Source: Candidatus Puniceispirillum sp.
Lineage (GTDB): Bacteria > Electryoneota > RPQS01 > DYHQ01
Assembly: GCA_020724065.1 (NCBI GenBank)
Contig: DYHQ01000009.1
Coordinates: forward strand, 1-33,527
Direction of reading: 5' to 3'
Length of the DNA stretch: 33,527 nucleotides
The notes under the pieces were generated by a model. It searched no databases. It was given only the letters and a program-made list of their open reading frames with translations, and was not told the DNA's origin. This document shows, piece after piece, positions 15,269 to 23,821 of this stretch (the first letter of the stretch is position 1; each line of letters opens with the position of its first letter). The position numbers were made by a program, and so were the translations under genes.

Positions 15269-16567
15269 GTGGGAAAAGCAAGCGCCAGGCCTGAAGGCAA
15301 ATCCTCACGAGAAATCCAGCCGAAATTTGCGGAAATCATCACGGTCGGCAATGAACTGCTCATGGGATTGGTGGTCAACGGAAATGCCGCCTATCTGGGA
15401 CGAGCCCTCGCCGAAGCCGGTGTGCCCGTGCGATGGAGCTCGGTTGTCGCAGATCACATAGGCGAGATTCAGGCCGTGCTTGAGCGTGCACTGGAGCGCG
15501 CTTCGGTCGTTGTGCTGACAGGTGGTTTAGGCCCTACACCGGATGATGTGACAAAGGACGCGGTAGCTCAGTTCTTTGATATGCAGTTGGAACTTCGAGC
15601 GGATCTTCTGGAAGAGGTTGAAGCGCGATTCGCCCGTTTCGGTCGGACGATGCCGGAGGTCTCGCGTGGACAAGCGATTTTTCCGCGTGGCGCCAAAGCC
15701 ATTCCCAATCCGTTGGGAACGGCGTCGGGAATACATATTACGCATGGCAATTGCGTGGTGTTTGCGATACCTGGCGTGCCGCACGAGATGGAAGGCATGA
15801 TGGAAAGCTACATCGCGCCGTGGCTGCTTGAAAATATGGCAACAACTCCGATTGTCTCAAAGACTCTTCAGACAGCGGGCATTGGCGAATCGCTGATTCT
15901 GGAACGCTTGGGCGGCATCGAGCATATTGATGAATTTGTGAACCTTGCGTTTTTACCGTCGCCCGTCGGAGTGACGCTTCACCTTACGGCGAAATCTCAA
16001 GACCTGTATGAAGCGGAAGCGCAACTTGCCGAGGCGGAGGGTTTGATTCGGGAGCGTATCGGCGAATTCATCTATGCCACGGGGAAACAGAGCCTGGCTG
16101 AGGTCATCGCACGAATCCTGGCCAATCGAGGCAAGACCATTGCCGTCGCGGAATCGTGCACCGGCGGACTTGTCGCCCACACTTTTACCAACATTCCGGG
16201 AAGCTCGAATTTTTTCGAGCGAGGCTTTGTGACCTATTCGAATCGCTCAAAGACGGAGTTGCTTGGAGTACCGGAAGAGCTTATCCAGCAGCATGGGGCG
16301 GTTTCGGAGGAAGTTGTGCGAGCGATGGCCGGAGGCGCACGGCGAAAAGCGAAAACAGACTACGGCCTGGCTACAACGGGCATCGCTGGACCGGATGGCG
16401 GCACACCGGAAAAGCCCGTCGGAACGGCATGGGTGGCCGTCGCTGACGCACGCGAGACCGTCGCGGAGAAAATTCAAGTCGGATACACGCGCGAAGCGAA
16501 CAAGATGCGTTTTGCTCAGGCAGTACTCTTCTTGCTCTACAGAAAACTGATGCAAGAGACCGCTTGA
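15269..16567 (+). CDS. cinA: CinA family protein / NMN amidohydrolase
   Basis: A 432-residue two-domain protein. The N-terminal MoaB-like domain (about 20-190) has VGNELLMG, the GGLGPTPDD loop (85-93) and the GIPGVPHEM-type segment; in relatives it hydrolyses ADP-ribose. The C-terminal PncC domain (about 270-430) has ESCTGG (295-300) and TTGIAGPDGGTPEKPVGTAW; this domain deamidates nicotinamide mononucleotide in the pyridine nucleotide salvage cycle. The older name comes from competence and damage induction together with recA, which lies three genes downstream here. The start is GTG 15269, nine bases after pgpA. The first 18 residues are charged and not conserved-looking, and no other in-frame start is close. 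Confidence 0.95.
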   Translation: MGKASARPEGKSSREIQPKFAEIITVGNELLMGLVVNGNAAYLGRALAEAGVPVRWSSVVADHIGEIQAVLERALERASVVVLTGGLGPTPDDVTKDAVAQFFDMQLELRADLLEEVEARFARFGRTMPEVSRGQAIFPRGAKAIPNPLGTASGIHITHGNCVVFAIPGVPHEMEGMMESYIAPWLLENMATTPIVSKTLQTAGIGESLILERLGGIEHIDEFVNLAFLPSPVGVTLHLTAKSQDLYEAEAQLAEAEGLIRERIGEFIYATGKQSLAEVIARILANRGKTIAVAESCTGGLVAHTFTNIPGSSNFFERGFVTYSNRSKTELLGVPEELIQQHGAVSEEVVRAMAGGARRKAKTDYGLATTGIAGPDGGTPEKPVGTAWVAVADARETVAEKIQVGYTREANKMRFAQAVLFLLYRKLMQETA

Positions 16568-16586
16568 TCTGCGCACAAGAGTATTT

Positions 16587-17141
16587 ATGCGACTTTTCAT
16601 TGCCATAGATTTGCCCGAAGATTGGAAAGAGAAGTTGGCCCAGTTGCAGAGTTCCATCGAATGGCTCGGGCGAGGAATCAGTTGGGCAAGGTCTGAGGGA
16701 ATGCACCTCACACTCAAATTCCTCGGCGAAGTCCCCGAAGAGAAAGTCGGCGAAATTGCGGCGGGGCTTGAGCGCGCCTGCAGAGGAACCGCACCGTTCG
16801 AGATGCGTATGAAGGGAACGGGATGTTTTCCCAACTCAAAGCGACCGCGCGTTTATTGGGCGGGACTGAACGGCGGCGAAACCCTTCTGGCGCTTCAAAA
16901 ACGGGTTGAAGATGAAATGGAGCGCTTGGGATTCCCTCGAGAGGAACGCGATTTCACCCCGCACTTGACTATTGCACGAATTAAAGACCCAATGGGCAAG
17001 GAACGGATGACGAAGGCGCTTCTCGATTACGAACTGGAGACCGATTCGATTCAAGTCCGGGAAGTGCTACTAATGCAAAGCATTTTGAAGCCGACCGGTG
17101 CCGAATACCGGCCTCAATCTCGGATTGAACTCAAGGCATAG
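16587..17141 (+). CDS. thpR: RNA 2',3'-cyclic phosphodiesterase (2H/LigT family)
   Basis: A 184-residue enzyme with the two HxTx motifs of the 2H phosphoesterase superfamily: H40-L-T42 and H126-L-T128. These form the active site that opens RNA 2',3'-cyclic phosphates; bacterial members also show weak tRNA 2'-5' ligase activity. The N-terminus MRLFIAIDLP and the RPRVYWAGL segment (about 88-96) are typical. The length is normal. It lies between cinA and recA, a common neighbourhood for this gene. Confidence 0.93.
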   Translation: MRLFIAIDLPEDWKEKLAQLQSSIEWLGRGISWARSEGMHLTLKFLGEVPEEKVGEIAAGLERACRGTAPFEMRMKGTGCFPNSKRPRVYWAGLNGGETLLALQKRVEDEMERLGFPREERDFTPHLTIARIKDPMGKERMTKALLDYELETDSIQVREVLLMQSILKPTGAEYRPQSRIELKA

Positions 17142-17146
17142 AAACG

Positions 17147-17620
17147 ATGCCCCGCCTACAGGTGATTGTAGATATTGATGCGCCGAGAGCGAAGGTGTGG
17201 CATCTAATCAGCGACGCGAAAGAAATGGAGTTCTGGTGCCCCAGCATTCGCGATTTGGCTTATGAACCGGCAGGGACATTGCAGGTGGGAACCCTGCGCA
17301 AAGCCCGCATCGAAGTCAACGGCAAAATTCATGCGCTTCGTACCGAGGTGACGCATTGCGAGGCGCCGAATTTCTTCAGCGAGATGCCCTGCGGCTGCAC
17401 AGCCGATTGGCTGGGAAAAGTGACATCGGCAAGGTTGACCTACCGCCTTGAAGCAGAGAGCGAAAGCCGGACCACACTGATTTTCACGGGCGAATATGAA
17501 CTGAAAGGACTTTGGGGGCAGTTTTTCGATAAGCTCATCGGCGAGGGCATGGTGCGAAGTGCGGTGAAGCAGAACCTCGAACGACTAAAAACCTACGCGG
17601 AAACGGGGAGGGTGGTTTAG
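17147..17620 (+). CDS. SRPBCC (START-like) fold protein
   Basis: A 157-residue soluble protein that reads as a polyketide cyclase/START-like ligand-binding fold: the opening strand LQVIVDIDAPRAKVWHLISDAKEMEFWCPSI is the standard beginning of this superfamily, and the C-terminal helix (KLIGEGMVRSAVKQNLERLKTYAE) closes the cavity. The ligand and role are not predictable. It starts six bases after thpR and is probably co-transcribed with cinA and thpR. Four cysteines are present, three of them (C67 region to C85 region) within about 20 residues, with no clear metal-site spacing. Confidence 0.75.
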   Translation: MPRLQVIVDIDAPRAKVWHLISDAKEMEFWCPSIRDLAYEPAGTLQVGTLRKARIEVNGKIHALRTEVTHCEAPNFFSEMPCGCTADWLGKVTSARLTYRLEAESESRTTLIFTGEYELKGLWGQFFDKLIGEGMVRSAVKQNLERLKTYAETGRVV

Positions 17621-17720
17621 TGCTCGAATTTTCAGCGAGCCGGGCACGCGAGACGCATGCCGCGGCGAGAGTCTGCAACCGCTCGGCCCAATGTAGTATC
17701 TAATTAAGAGGAGATAGACT

Positions 17721-18779
17721 ATGGCGTCGGAAACAACTGAGAAGACGCGTGCGTTAGATTTGGCGATTGGCCAGATTGAAAAGCAGTTCGGCAAAGGTTC
17801 TATTATGCGCTTGGGTGAAGAGGGCGCGAGGGTTCAGCTCGCGGTGATTCCCACAGGCGCTTTGTCGCTCGATGTAGCTTTAGGCATCGGCGGGGTTCCG
17901 CGCGGTCGCGTCACCGAAATCTACGGGCCGGAAGCCTCGGGCAAAACCACTCTGGCACTTCATCTCATCGCTGAGGCTCAGAAAAGTGGAGGATTTGCTG
18001 CGATTATTGACGCCGAGCATGCGCTTGATCCGCAGTATGCTCAAGCGTTGGGCGTCAACCTCGACGACCTGCTCGTGTCGCAGCCGGACACGGGAGAGCA
18101 GGCGTTGGAGATCGCTGAGACTCTGATTCGCTCCGGCTCTCTCGATATCGTTGTTGTGGATAGCGTGGCGGCATTGGTACCGAAGGCGGAAATCGAAGGC
18201 GACATGGGCGACTCCTTGCCCGGACTGCAAGCCCGTCTGATGTCTCAAGCCCTGCGCAAGCTTACGGCGACCGTTTCTCGCTCCAATACGGCTCTCGTTT
18301 TCATCAACCAAATCCGAATGAAAATCGGTGTGATGTTCGGCAATCCCGAAACGACCAGCGGCGGTCAGGCATTGAAATTCTACTCCACCATTCGAATGGA
18401 AATTCGCAGAATTGCTTCGATCAAGGAAGGGGAGAATATCGTCGGCAGTCGGACGCGTGTGAAGGTTGTGAAAAACAAGGTGGCTCCGCCGTTCAAGCAG
18501 GCGGAATTCGATATTGTCTATGGAAAAGGCATTTCGCGAGCCGGCGATGTGCTCGACCTTGCTTCGGAAAAGGACATTGTCAAGCGCACCGGAACATGGT
18601 ACAGCTATAGCGACGAGCGTTTGGGTCAAGGCCGTGAACGCGTCGTCGAATTGCTGCTCGAAAATGCGGACATTCTCAAGAAAATGGAAGCTGAAGTGCG
18701 AGCGAAATTGGGCTTTGCCCTCCCCGCGACCAAGACAACTTCCGAACCTGAAACAAGACCGGCACGCAGCAAGAAATAG
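17721..18779 (+). CDS. recA: Recombinase RecA
   Basis: The 352-residue strand-exchange ATPase of homologous recombination and trigger of the SOS response. Walker A is GPEASGKTT (69-77, K75), Walker B is in [15 protein letters not shown], and loops L1 and L2 appear as [23 protein letters not shown] and [16 protein letters not shown]. The C-terminal domain ends in a Lys/Arg/Glu-rich tail. The ATG is preceded by AAGAGGAG. The 100-base upstream gap contains TAGTAT (17694-17699) as a possible -10 but no matching -35, and no Gram-negative (CTGT-N8-ACAG) or Gram-positive (GAAC-N4-GTTC) LexA box is visible, so SOS control is not shown. Confidence 0.99.
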   Translation: MASETTEKTRALDLAIGQIEKQFGKGSIMRLGEEGARVQLAVIPTGALSLDVALGIGGVPRGRVTEIYGPEASGKTTLALHLIAEAQKSGGFAAIIDAEHALDPQYAQALGVNLDDLLVSQPDTGEQALEIAETLIRSGSLDIVVVDSVAALVPKAEIEGDMGDSLPGLQARLMSQALRKLTATVSRSNTALVFINQIRMKIGVMFGNPETTSGGQALKFYSTIRMEIRRIASIKEGENIVGSRTRVKVVKNKVAPPFKQAEFDIVYGKGISRAGDVLDLASEKDIVKRTGTWYSYSDERLGQGRERVVELLLENADILKKMEAEVRAKLGFALPATKTTSEPETRPARSKK

Positions 18780-18789
18780 CGGAATTCAG

Positions 18790-19395
18790 TTGCACAAGCT
18801 TCTAATCATTTGGCTTCTTGCCTTCCCTTCGATCCTGTGGGCTCATGACTTCGTCCTAATGACCGGTTATGCCGCTTCGCAGAAGCCCGAATTGGGTCCG
18901 ACAGTGGATCCGCACGATTTTTCGAGTGGAGGCGGGTACGCCGTGGGAGGTCGTTTTGACCTTGCAGTGGCACCACACATTTGGCTCGCCCCAGCCGTTC
19001 TATATTGGGACAATATCACGGGGGGGCAGAATGGAACCTACAATAGCCACTATGCGCAGATGCAGGTCGGAGCACGGCTTTTCGTTCATTCCTGGTCTCT
19101 GCCCATGCTCTATTTCGGGGGCGGTGTGGATTTCGCTGCAACCCGAGGAATAGTGAAAGCGGACAGGCCGGTCCCGATGTACAACAAGGGTGATATTGTG
19201 GAAGAGTTCGACGGCGAGGCACCTGTGGGGATTATTGCGGCCGGTTTCAAAGGACCCGCGCCGCTTGGGCTGGGAGTGTTGGCGGAAGTGGATTATCTCT
19301 TTGGCTTGGACGAGCCAACGGGTCTGCGACGAATCGGGCCGGCTTCAGCCGTGCTGCTGCAGATTGGAGTCTTTCTCCATGGCGCGGGGCGCTAA
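18790..19395 (+). CDS. Outer-membrane beta-barrel-like protein with signal peptide
   Basis: A 201-residue exported protein. From TTG 18790 it begins with HKLLIIWLLAFPSILWA and then HD, a clean signal peptide with an A-x-A-like end. The mature part alternates hydrophobic and polar residues with many Gly and aromatic residues (YAVGGRFDLAVAPHIWLAPAVLYW, AQMQVGARLFVHSW, GIIAAGFKGPAP), as in small porin-like eight-strand barrels. The longer open frame from 18514 overlaps recA out of frame and is an artefact. It has no recognised family. Its 3' end overlaps recX by 17 bases, so it is part of the recA-recX-alaS transcription unit, an unusual place for an envelope gene. Confidence 0.68.
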   Translation: MHKLLIIWLLAFPSILWAHDFVLMTGYAASQKPELGPTVDPHDFSSGGGYAVGGRFDLAVAPHIWLAPAVLYWDNITGGQNGTYNSHYAQMQVGARLFVHSWSLPMLYFGGGVDFAATRGIVKADRPVPMYNKGDIVEEFDGEAPVGIIAAGFKGPAPLGLGVLAEVDYLFGLDEPTGLRRIGPASAVLLQIGVFLHGAGR

Positions 19396-19894
19396 TCGAG
19401 GAAATGGAGGCGCGGCGCTTCAAACGGCACTGAAGCTCCTGGCGCACCGAGCCTACTCCGAACGCAAACTCACCGAGAAACTTCGAGAAAAGGGATTCAG
19501 CGAAGAGGCCACACGCGAGGCCATCGCTGCCTGTCGTCACAAGCAATTCCTGAACGACCGTGAGTTTGCACGGAACTTCGTTGAGCAACGGCTGGAGACA
19601 CGACCTCGCGCAGGACATGTGCTTATTGGTGAGCTTCTGCAACGCGGGATTTCACTGCGTCTTGCCAAGGAAATCGTCGAAGAGAATGTCTCGAAGGAGA
19701 CCGAGGTCGAGGCCGTCAAAGTCATGGCACGCAAGAAATGGAGACAATATGCGCATCTTGGGGCGGATGTTTGCTTTCGGCGTGTTGGCTCCTATTTGGC
19801 AAGGCGTGGCTACTCCTGGGATTTGATCCGCGAGGCGATTCACGAGGCACAGATGACTTTTCCGGAAAGTAAACAGGAACAAATCGAGTCATGA
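19379..19894 (+). CDS. recX: Regulatory protein RecX
   Basis: A 171-residue helical-repeat protein that binds RecA filaments and modulates their activity. The RecX pattern is visible: ALQTALKLLAHRAYSERKLTEKLREKGF at about 13-40, then the second repeat QFLNDREFARNFVEQRLETRPRAGHVLIGELLQRGIS and a third repeat RRVGSYLARRGYSWDLIREAI. ATG 19379 has GGAG ten bases upstream and overlaps the outer-membrane gene by 17 bases; the frame further upstream lacks RecX features. It ends in an ATGA overlap with alaS. Placement after recA and before alaS is the usual one in many bacteria, apart from the intervening gene. Confidence 0.9.
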   Translation: MARGANRGNGGAALQTALKLLAHRAYSERKLTEKLREKGFSEEATREAIAACRHKQFLNDREFARNFVEQRLETRPRAGHVLIGELLQRGISLRLAKEIVEENVSKETEVEAVKVMARKKWRQYAHLGADVCFRRVGSYLARRGYSWDLIREAIHEAQMTFPESKQEQIES

Positions 19895-22533
19895 CTTCCC
19901 GCGAAGTACGCGATAGTTTTATTGAATTCTTTCGACAGCGTGGGCACACCTTCGTGCCTTCGGCGCCACTCGTGCCTCAGGACGACCCGACACTGCTGTT
20001 CACGAATGCAGGCATGAATCAGTTCAAACCGATTTTTCTGGATCTGGAAAAACGCGATTACACGCGCGCGGCAAACACCCAGAAGTGCATTCGCGTTTCG
20101 GGCAAGCACAATGATTTGGAAGAGGTCGGCTCCAGCCCCTATCATCACACCTTTTTCGAGATGTTAGGCAACTGGAGCTTTGGAGATTACTTCAAACGCG
20201 AGGCGATTGTCTGGGCATGGGAGTTGATGACTGGAATCTGGAGAATGCCCAAAGATAAGCTCTATGCCACGGTTTATGAAGAGGATGACGAAGCCGAGCG
20301 TTTGTGGCTCTCCGAGACAGACATCGTCCAAGACCATGTGTTGCGTTATGGGAAAAAGGATAATTTCTGGGAGATGGGCGAAACCGGACCTTGCGGGCCT
20401 TGTTCGGAGATTCATATTGATCGCGGTGCGGAATTCGATGAGAATCCCGAGGCGTTCGTCAACACAGGCTCGCCACGCTTCATCGAGCTTTGGAACCTTG
20501 TTTTCATTCAATTCAATCGCCTGCCGAGCGGGCAGCTCGAGCCTTTGCCTGCAAAACATGTGGATACCGGCGCAGGACTCGAGCGCATCACGGCAGTCCT
20601 TGGCGGCAAGCGTTCCAACTATGAAACCGATCTTTTCATCCCACTTATGAAGAGAATCGAAGACATTTCGGGTAAGCCTTATGTTACAGGCGATGGAGGA
20701 ATCGCTCACCGAGTGATTACCGACCATGTGAGATGTTTGACTTTTGCTATATGCGATGGGGCGATGCCCGGAAACGAAGGGCGGGGATATGTCTTGCGAC
20801 GCATTTTGCGGCGCGCCACGCGCTTCGGTCGTAAGCTTGATGTTCACGAGCCGTTCATCTATAAGCTCGTACCGATTCTGGTCAATCAAATGGGGGAGGT
20901 TTTTCCCGAACTCAAGGCGCACCATCATCACGCATCTCTTGTTATCAAAGCCGAAGAGGAGCACTTCGGAAAAACGCTTGACCGGGGCCTTGAGATTTTT
21001 GAACAGATTGTCGAGGCGGCAAAAAAAGCCGCCCAGAACTCTCTGTCGGGCGAGGATGTTTTCCGACTCTACGATACTTTTGGCTTTCCGCTCGATTTGA
21101 CGGAGCTCATGGCTCGCGAGCACAGATTGCAGGTGGACATTGAGGGTTTTCAGTTAGCGATGGAAGCTCAGAGGGAGCGTGCACGCAAGGCTGGCCGGTT
21201 TGCTTATCAAGCAGATACGGATGAGCCGACGATATTGCTTGATCCGTCCGCACCCGATGTTTTCGTCGGATACGAACAGCTTGAAACTGAGACGATTGTC
21301 AACGGCTATGCCGGTCGGCAGCTTTATCTGCAGACCACACCCTTCTACGCCGAATCGGGTGGGCAGGTTGGCGACCGAGGCCATATTGTTGCTGACAATG
21401 TGGAGCTTCCCGTAGTTGATGTTCAATTCGACCGAGGATTGCGCGCGCATATCATCGCGGAAGACAATGCAGGGCTCTTGCCCGAACTGGTTGGCCGAAG
21501 CGTTCTCGCGCGTGTGTCAAAAATCCACCGGCTCCCCACGCAGTACAATCACACGGCGACTCATCTTTTGCATCGCGCATTGCGTGAGACTCTCGGTGAG
21601 CATGTCCATCAACAGGGCTCGCTTGTGGCGCCCGATTATGTGCGTTTCGACTATTCTCATTTCCAGAAGCCGACCCCCGATGAACTCGCGCATGTTGAAG
21701 AACGCGTCAACGAGAGAATTCGCGAGAACTTGCTCGTTACGGCACACATGCTTCCTCTGAAACGGGCGCAGGAACTGGGCGCGATGGCTCTTTTCGGAGA
21801 GAAATATGCTGAGAAAGTGCGCATGATTCAAATCGGCACGACGGATGAGTTGTTGCCATGGGGAGATAAGCACATCTTTTCGCGCGAACTCTGCGGCGGC
21901 TGCCATGTCAAGCGAACCGGTGACATCGGGCTGTTCATTATTCGAGCAGAAACAGCGGCGGCCGCGGGCATTCGACGCATCGAAGCTCTGACGGGCGCCG
22001 CGGCGCTGCACTATCTTTCGGCACGCTCGCGCATCGTGGACGCCTTTACCGATGAATTGGCCAGTCACGGCTCTGATCCATTGGACAAGCTGCGCAAAAT
22101 CCTCGAAGAGAAGAAAGCGCTGGAGAAAGAGCTGGCCAAGCTGAAAGGGAGCATGGGTGGAGCCGAGATGAAGTCACTGGCGGCTCAGGCGATGGATATT
22201 GACGGCGTGAAGCTTGCGCGTGGCCGCGTCCATGTAGACTCCCTTGACCATTTGAAGGAAATGGGAGACGCGTTGCGAGATGCGCTGGGGTCAGGCATTG
22301 GGCTTTTAGTCGCGCTCATTGATGGCAAGCCGCATCTGGCGTGCGTGGTAACGCCTGATCTTGTGGCAAAAGGTGTGGATGCGGGACCGATTATCAAAGA
22401 GCTCAGCAAACGCATCGGCGGTGGCGGCGGAGGCAAAGCCCATCTCGCGACAGCGGGCGGTCGCGTGCCGGAAGGATTGGACAAAGTCATCGAAGATGCA
22501 CCCAGAGCGGTGCGGGAACTCCTACGAACTTAG
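19891..22533 (+). CDS. alaS: Alanine--tRNA ligase
   Basis: The 880-residue class II synthetase that charges tRNA-Ala, recognising G3-U70 as found in the tRNA gene at 2178-2253. The catalytic core begins at the N-terminus (class II motif 1 region, then FFEMLGNWSFGDYFK as motif 2). The editing domain has the zinc-binding HxxxH (H554, H558) and CxxxH (C668, H672) that clear mischarged Ser and Gly. The C-terminal C-Ala domain contains a coiled coil (about 735-755) and ends in the glycine-rich GGGGGGKAHLATAGG, followed by PEGLDKVIEDA. Length and domain order are standard. The ATG overlaps the recX stop (ATGA), so translation is coupled. Confidence 0.98.
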   Translation: MTSREVRDSFIEFFRQRGHTFVPSAPLVPQDDPTLLFTNAGMNQFKPIFLDLEKRDYTRAANTQKCIRVSGKHNDLEEVGSSPYHHTFFEMLGNWSFGDYFKREAIVWAWELMTGIWRMPKDKLYATVYEEDDEAERLWLSETDIVQDHVLRYGKKDNFWEMGETGPCGPCSEIHIDRGAEFDENPEAFVNTGSPRFIELWNLVFIQFNRLPSGQLEPLPAKHVDTGAGLERITAVLGGKRSNYETDLFIPLMKRIEDISGKPYVTGDGGIAHRVITDHVRCLTFAICDGAMPGNEGRGYVLRRILRRATRFGRKLDVHEPFIYKLVPILVNQMGEVFPELKAHHHHASLVIKAEEEHFGKTLDRGLEIFEQIVEAAKKAAQNSLSGEDVFRLYDTFGFPLDLTELMAREHRLQVDIEGFQLAMEAQRERARKAGRFAYQADTDEPTILLDPSAPDVFVGYEQLETETIVNGYAGRQLYLQTTPFYAESGGQVGDRGHIVADNVELPVVDVQFDRGLRAHIIAEDNAGLLPELVGRSVLARVSKIHRLPTQYNHTATHLLHRALRETLGEHVHQQGSLVAPDYVRFDYSHFQKPTPDELAHVEERVNERIRENLLVTAHMLPLKRAQELGAMALFGEKYAEKVRMIQIGTTDELLPWGDKHIFSRELCGGCHVKRTGDIGLFIIRAETAAAAGIRRIEALTGAAALHYLSARSRIVDAFTDELASHGSDPLDKLRKILEEKKALEKELAKLKGSMGGAEMKSLAAQAMDIDGVKLARGRVHVDSLDHLKEMGDALRDALGSGIGLLVALIDGKPHLACVVTPDLVAKGVDAGPIIKELSKRIGGGGGGKAHLATAGGRVPEGLDKVIEDAPRAVRELLRT

Positions 22534-22565
22534 ACGCCAAATCATCATCACAGAGATGGAAGAAA

Positions 22566-22838
22566 ATGGCAGAAGAGGATATTGAACAGAAGCTAACGGC
22601 GGTCATGGAGCGCTTGGAGAAAAAAGTGGACAGTTTGGAACAGCGAGTACTGCTGCTCTCGGATAAGAGACATGCTGCCCGCGGCTCCTTTGGCTATGTT
22701 TTCTGGGGCGGCATCCTCTTTATCATAGGCGCCTTGTGGCTCGCCTATGAAGAAGATTGGATTGATTTCCGCGTTGAACTGTTTCCCGTGGCACTGATCG
22801 CGCTCGGTCTGTATCTGATTCTGATGCCCCGACGATGA
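22566..22838 (+). CDS. Small membrane protein with coiled coil and two membrane helices
   Basis: A 90-residue protein with a charged coiled-coil-like N-terminus (about 4-35, EQKLTAVMERLEKKVDSLEQR), then two hydrophobic helices (about 44-60 and 69-86) separated by EEDWIDFRVELFPV. The helix pair with a short acidic link resembles the membrane part of LiaI/LiaF-like (DUF5668-type) proteins, but similarity is general. It starts shortly after alaS, and its stop overlaps the asd start codon by four bases, so it is translated in the same operon. Confidence 0.7.
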   Translation: MAEEDIEQKLTAVMERLEKKVDSLEQRVLLLSDKRHAARGSFGYVFWGGILFIIGALWLAYEEDWIDFRVELFPVALIALGLYLILMPRR

Positions 22839-23818
22839 AGAAGGCCGTTTCGTTGGCTGTCGTGGGAGCGACGGGCCTGGTCGGACGCACGATGCTGCGC
22901 GTTTTGGAGGAGAGAGAAATTCCACTTAGCGATCTCTCTCTCTTCGCTTCACCACAATCGAAGGGAAAAACGCTTGTCTTTCGAGGAAAGCCTCATGAGA
23001 TTCAGACTCTTGAGGACGGCGCGCGTGCAGCAGACTATGCCTTGTTTGCCCTAAGAAACCGGCTTGCCGCCGAATGGGTGCCTCAGTTTCGTAACGCGGG
23101 CACCGTGGTGATTGACAATTCGTCTTATTTCCGAATGCACAATGGGGTGCCCCTTGTTGTGCCCGAGGTCAATGAACATGCACTCAAACACCATAGCGGC
23201 CTTATCGCCAATCCCAATTGCACGGCAGCGATTGCTTCGGTGGCGCTGGCTCCGTTGCATCGCGCTTTCCGGCTCTCTCGCTTGATTCTTTCGACCTATC
23301 AATCTGTCTCGGGAACCGGCCAGCGGGCGCTCGAAGAATTAGAAAAAGAAACGGCGAATTCCACCTATCCACCCCAAATCTACCCGCGTCCCGTCGCTTT
23401 CAATCTCTTTCCTCAGATCGGCGACTTCAATGCAGCGGGGCTATGTGTCGAGGAACAAAAAATCAGTGAAGAGCTTCAAAAAATCCTTGATGCGCCCGAG
23501 CTTTCAGTCACGGTGACGACCGTCCGTGTTCCAGTGCGCGTGGGTCACAGCTTGTCCATTTTCGCGGAATTCGAGAAAGACATCGCACTGACGGAGGCAA
23601 ATGAGTTGCTGCGCCGTGCTCCGGGACTTGTATTAATGGAGGGCCAAGAGTATGCGACGCCGTTAGGATGTGAAGGACGCGACGAGGTTTTCGCGGGTCG
23701 TTTGCGACAAGTTCCTCGAAATCAGAAGGCTCTTCTGCTTTGGGTTGTCGGTGATAACTTGCGCAAAGGAGCCGCAACGAACGCCGTTCAAATCTTGGAA
23801 AAGCTAATCGAAAAATAG
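22835..23818 (+). CDS. asd: Aspartate-semialdehyde dehydrogenase
   Basis: A 327-residue NADP-dependent enzyme that reduces aspartyl phosphate to aspartate semialdehyde, the branch point to lysine/diaminopimelate, threonine and methionine. VGATGLVGR (about 10-18) is the nucleotide-binding loop, NPNCTA holds nucleophile C129, R100 in SSYFRM binds phosphate, QSVSGTGQRA follows the active site and RVPVRVGHS holds the general base H238. All match the Gram-positive/archaeal-like branch. The family's SAGGS loop that contacts the cofactor, expected near 71-76, reads FALRNR, which is unusual. The ATG overlaps the preceding stop. It could feed homoserine/homocysteine synthesis towards the transsulfuration genes at 2.4-5 kb. 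Confidence 0.92.
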   Translation: MKKAVSLAVVGATGLVGRTMLRVLEEREIPLSDLSLFASPQSKGKTLVFRGKPHEIQTLEDGARAADYALFALRNRLAAEWVPQFRNAGTVVIDNSSYFRMHNGVPLVVPEVNEHALKHHSGLIANPNCTAAIASVALAPLHRAFRLSRLILSTYQSVSGTGQRALEELEKETANSTYPPQIYPRPVAFNLFPQIGDFNAAGLCVEEQKISEELQKILDAPELSVTVTTVRVPVRVGHSLSIFAEFEKDIALTEANELLRRAPGLVLMEGQEYATPLGCEGRDEVFAGRLRQVPRNQKALLLWVVGDNLRKGAATNAVQILEKLIEK

Positions 23819-23821
23819 GCA

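Noticed and set aside
17621-17720. LexA box in front of recA
   Set aside because: Neither the CTGT-N8-ACAG nor the GAAC-N4-GTTC pattern is present.
18514-18789. Long upstream part of the open frame containing the outer-membrane protein
   Set aside because: It overlaps the recA C-terminus out of frame and has no coding character; the signal peptide starts at TTG 18790.
19190-19378. Upstream extension of recX
   Set aside because: It lies within the outer-membrane gene in another frame, and RecX similarity starts only after ATG 19379.
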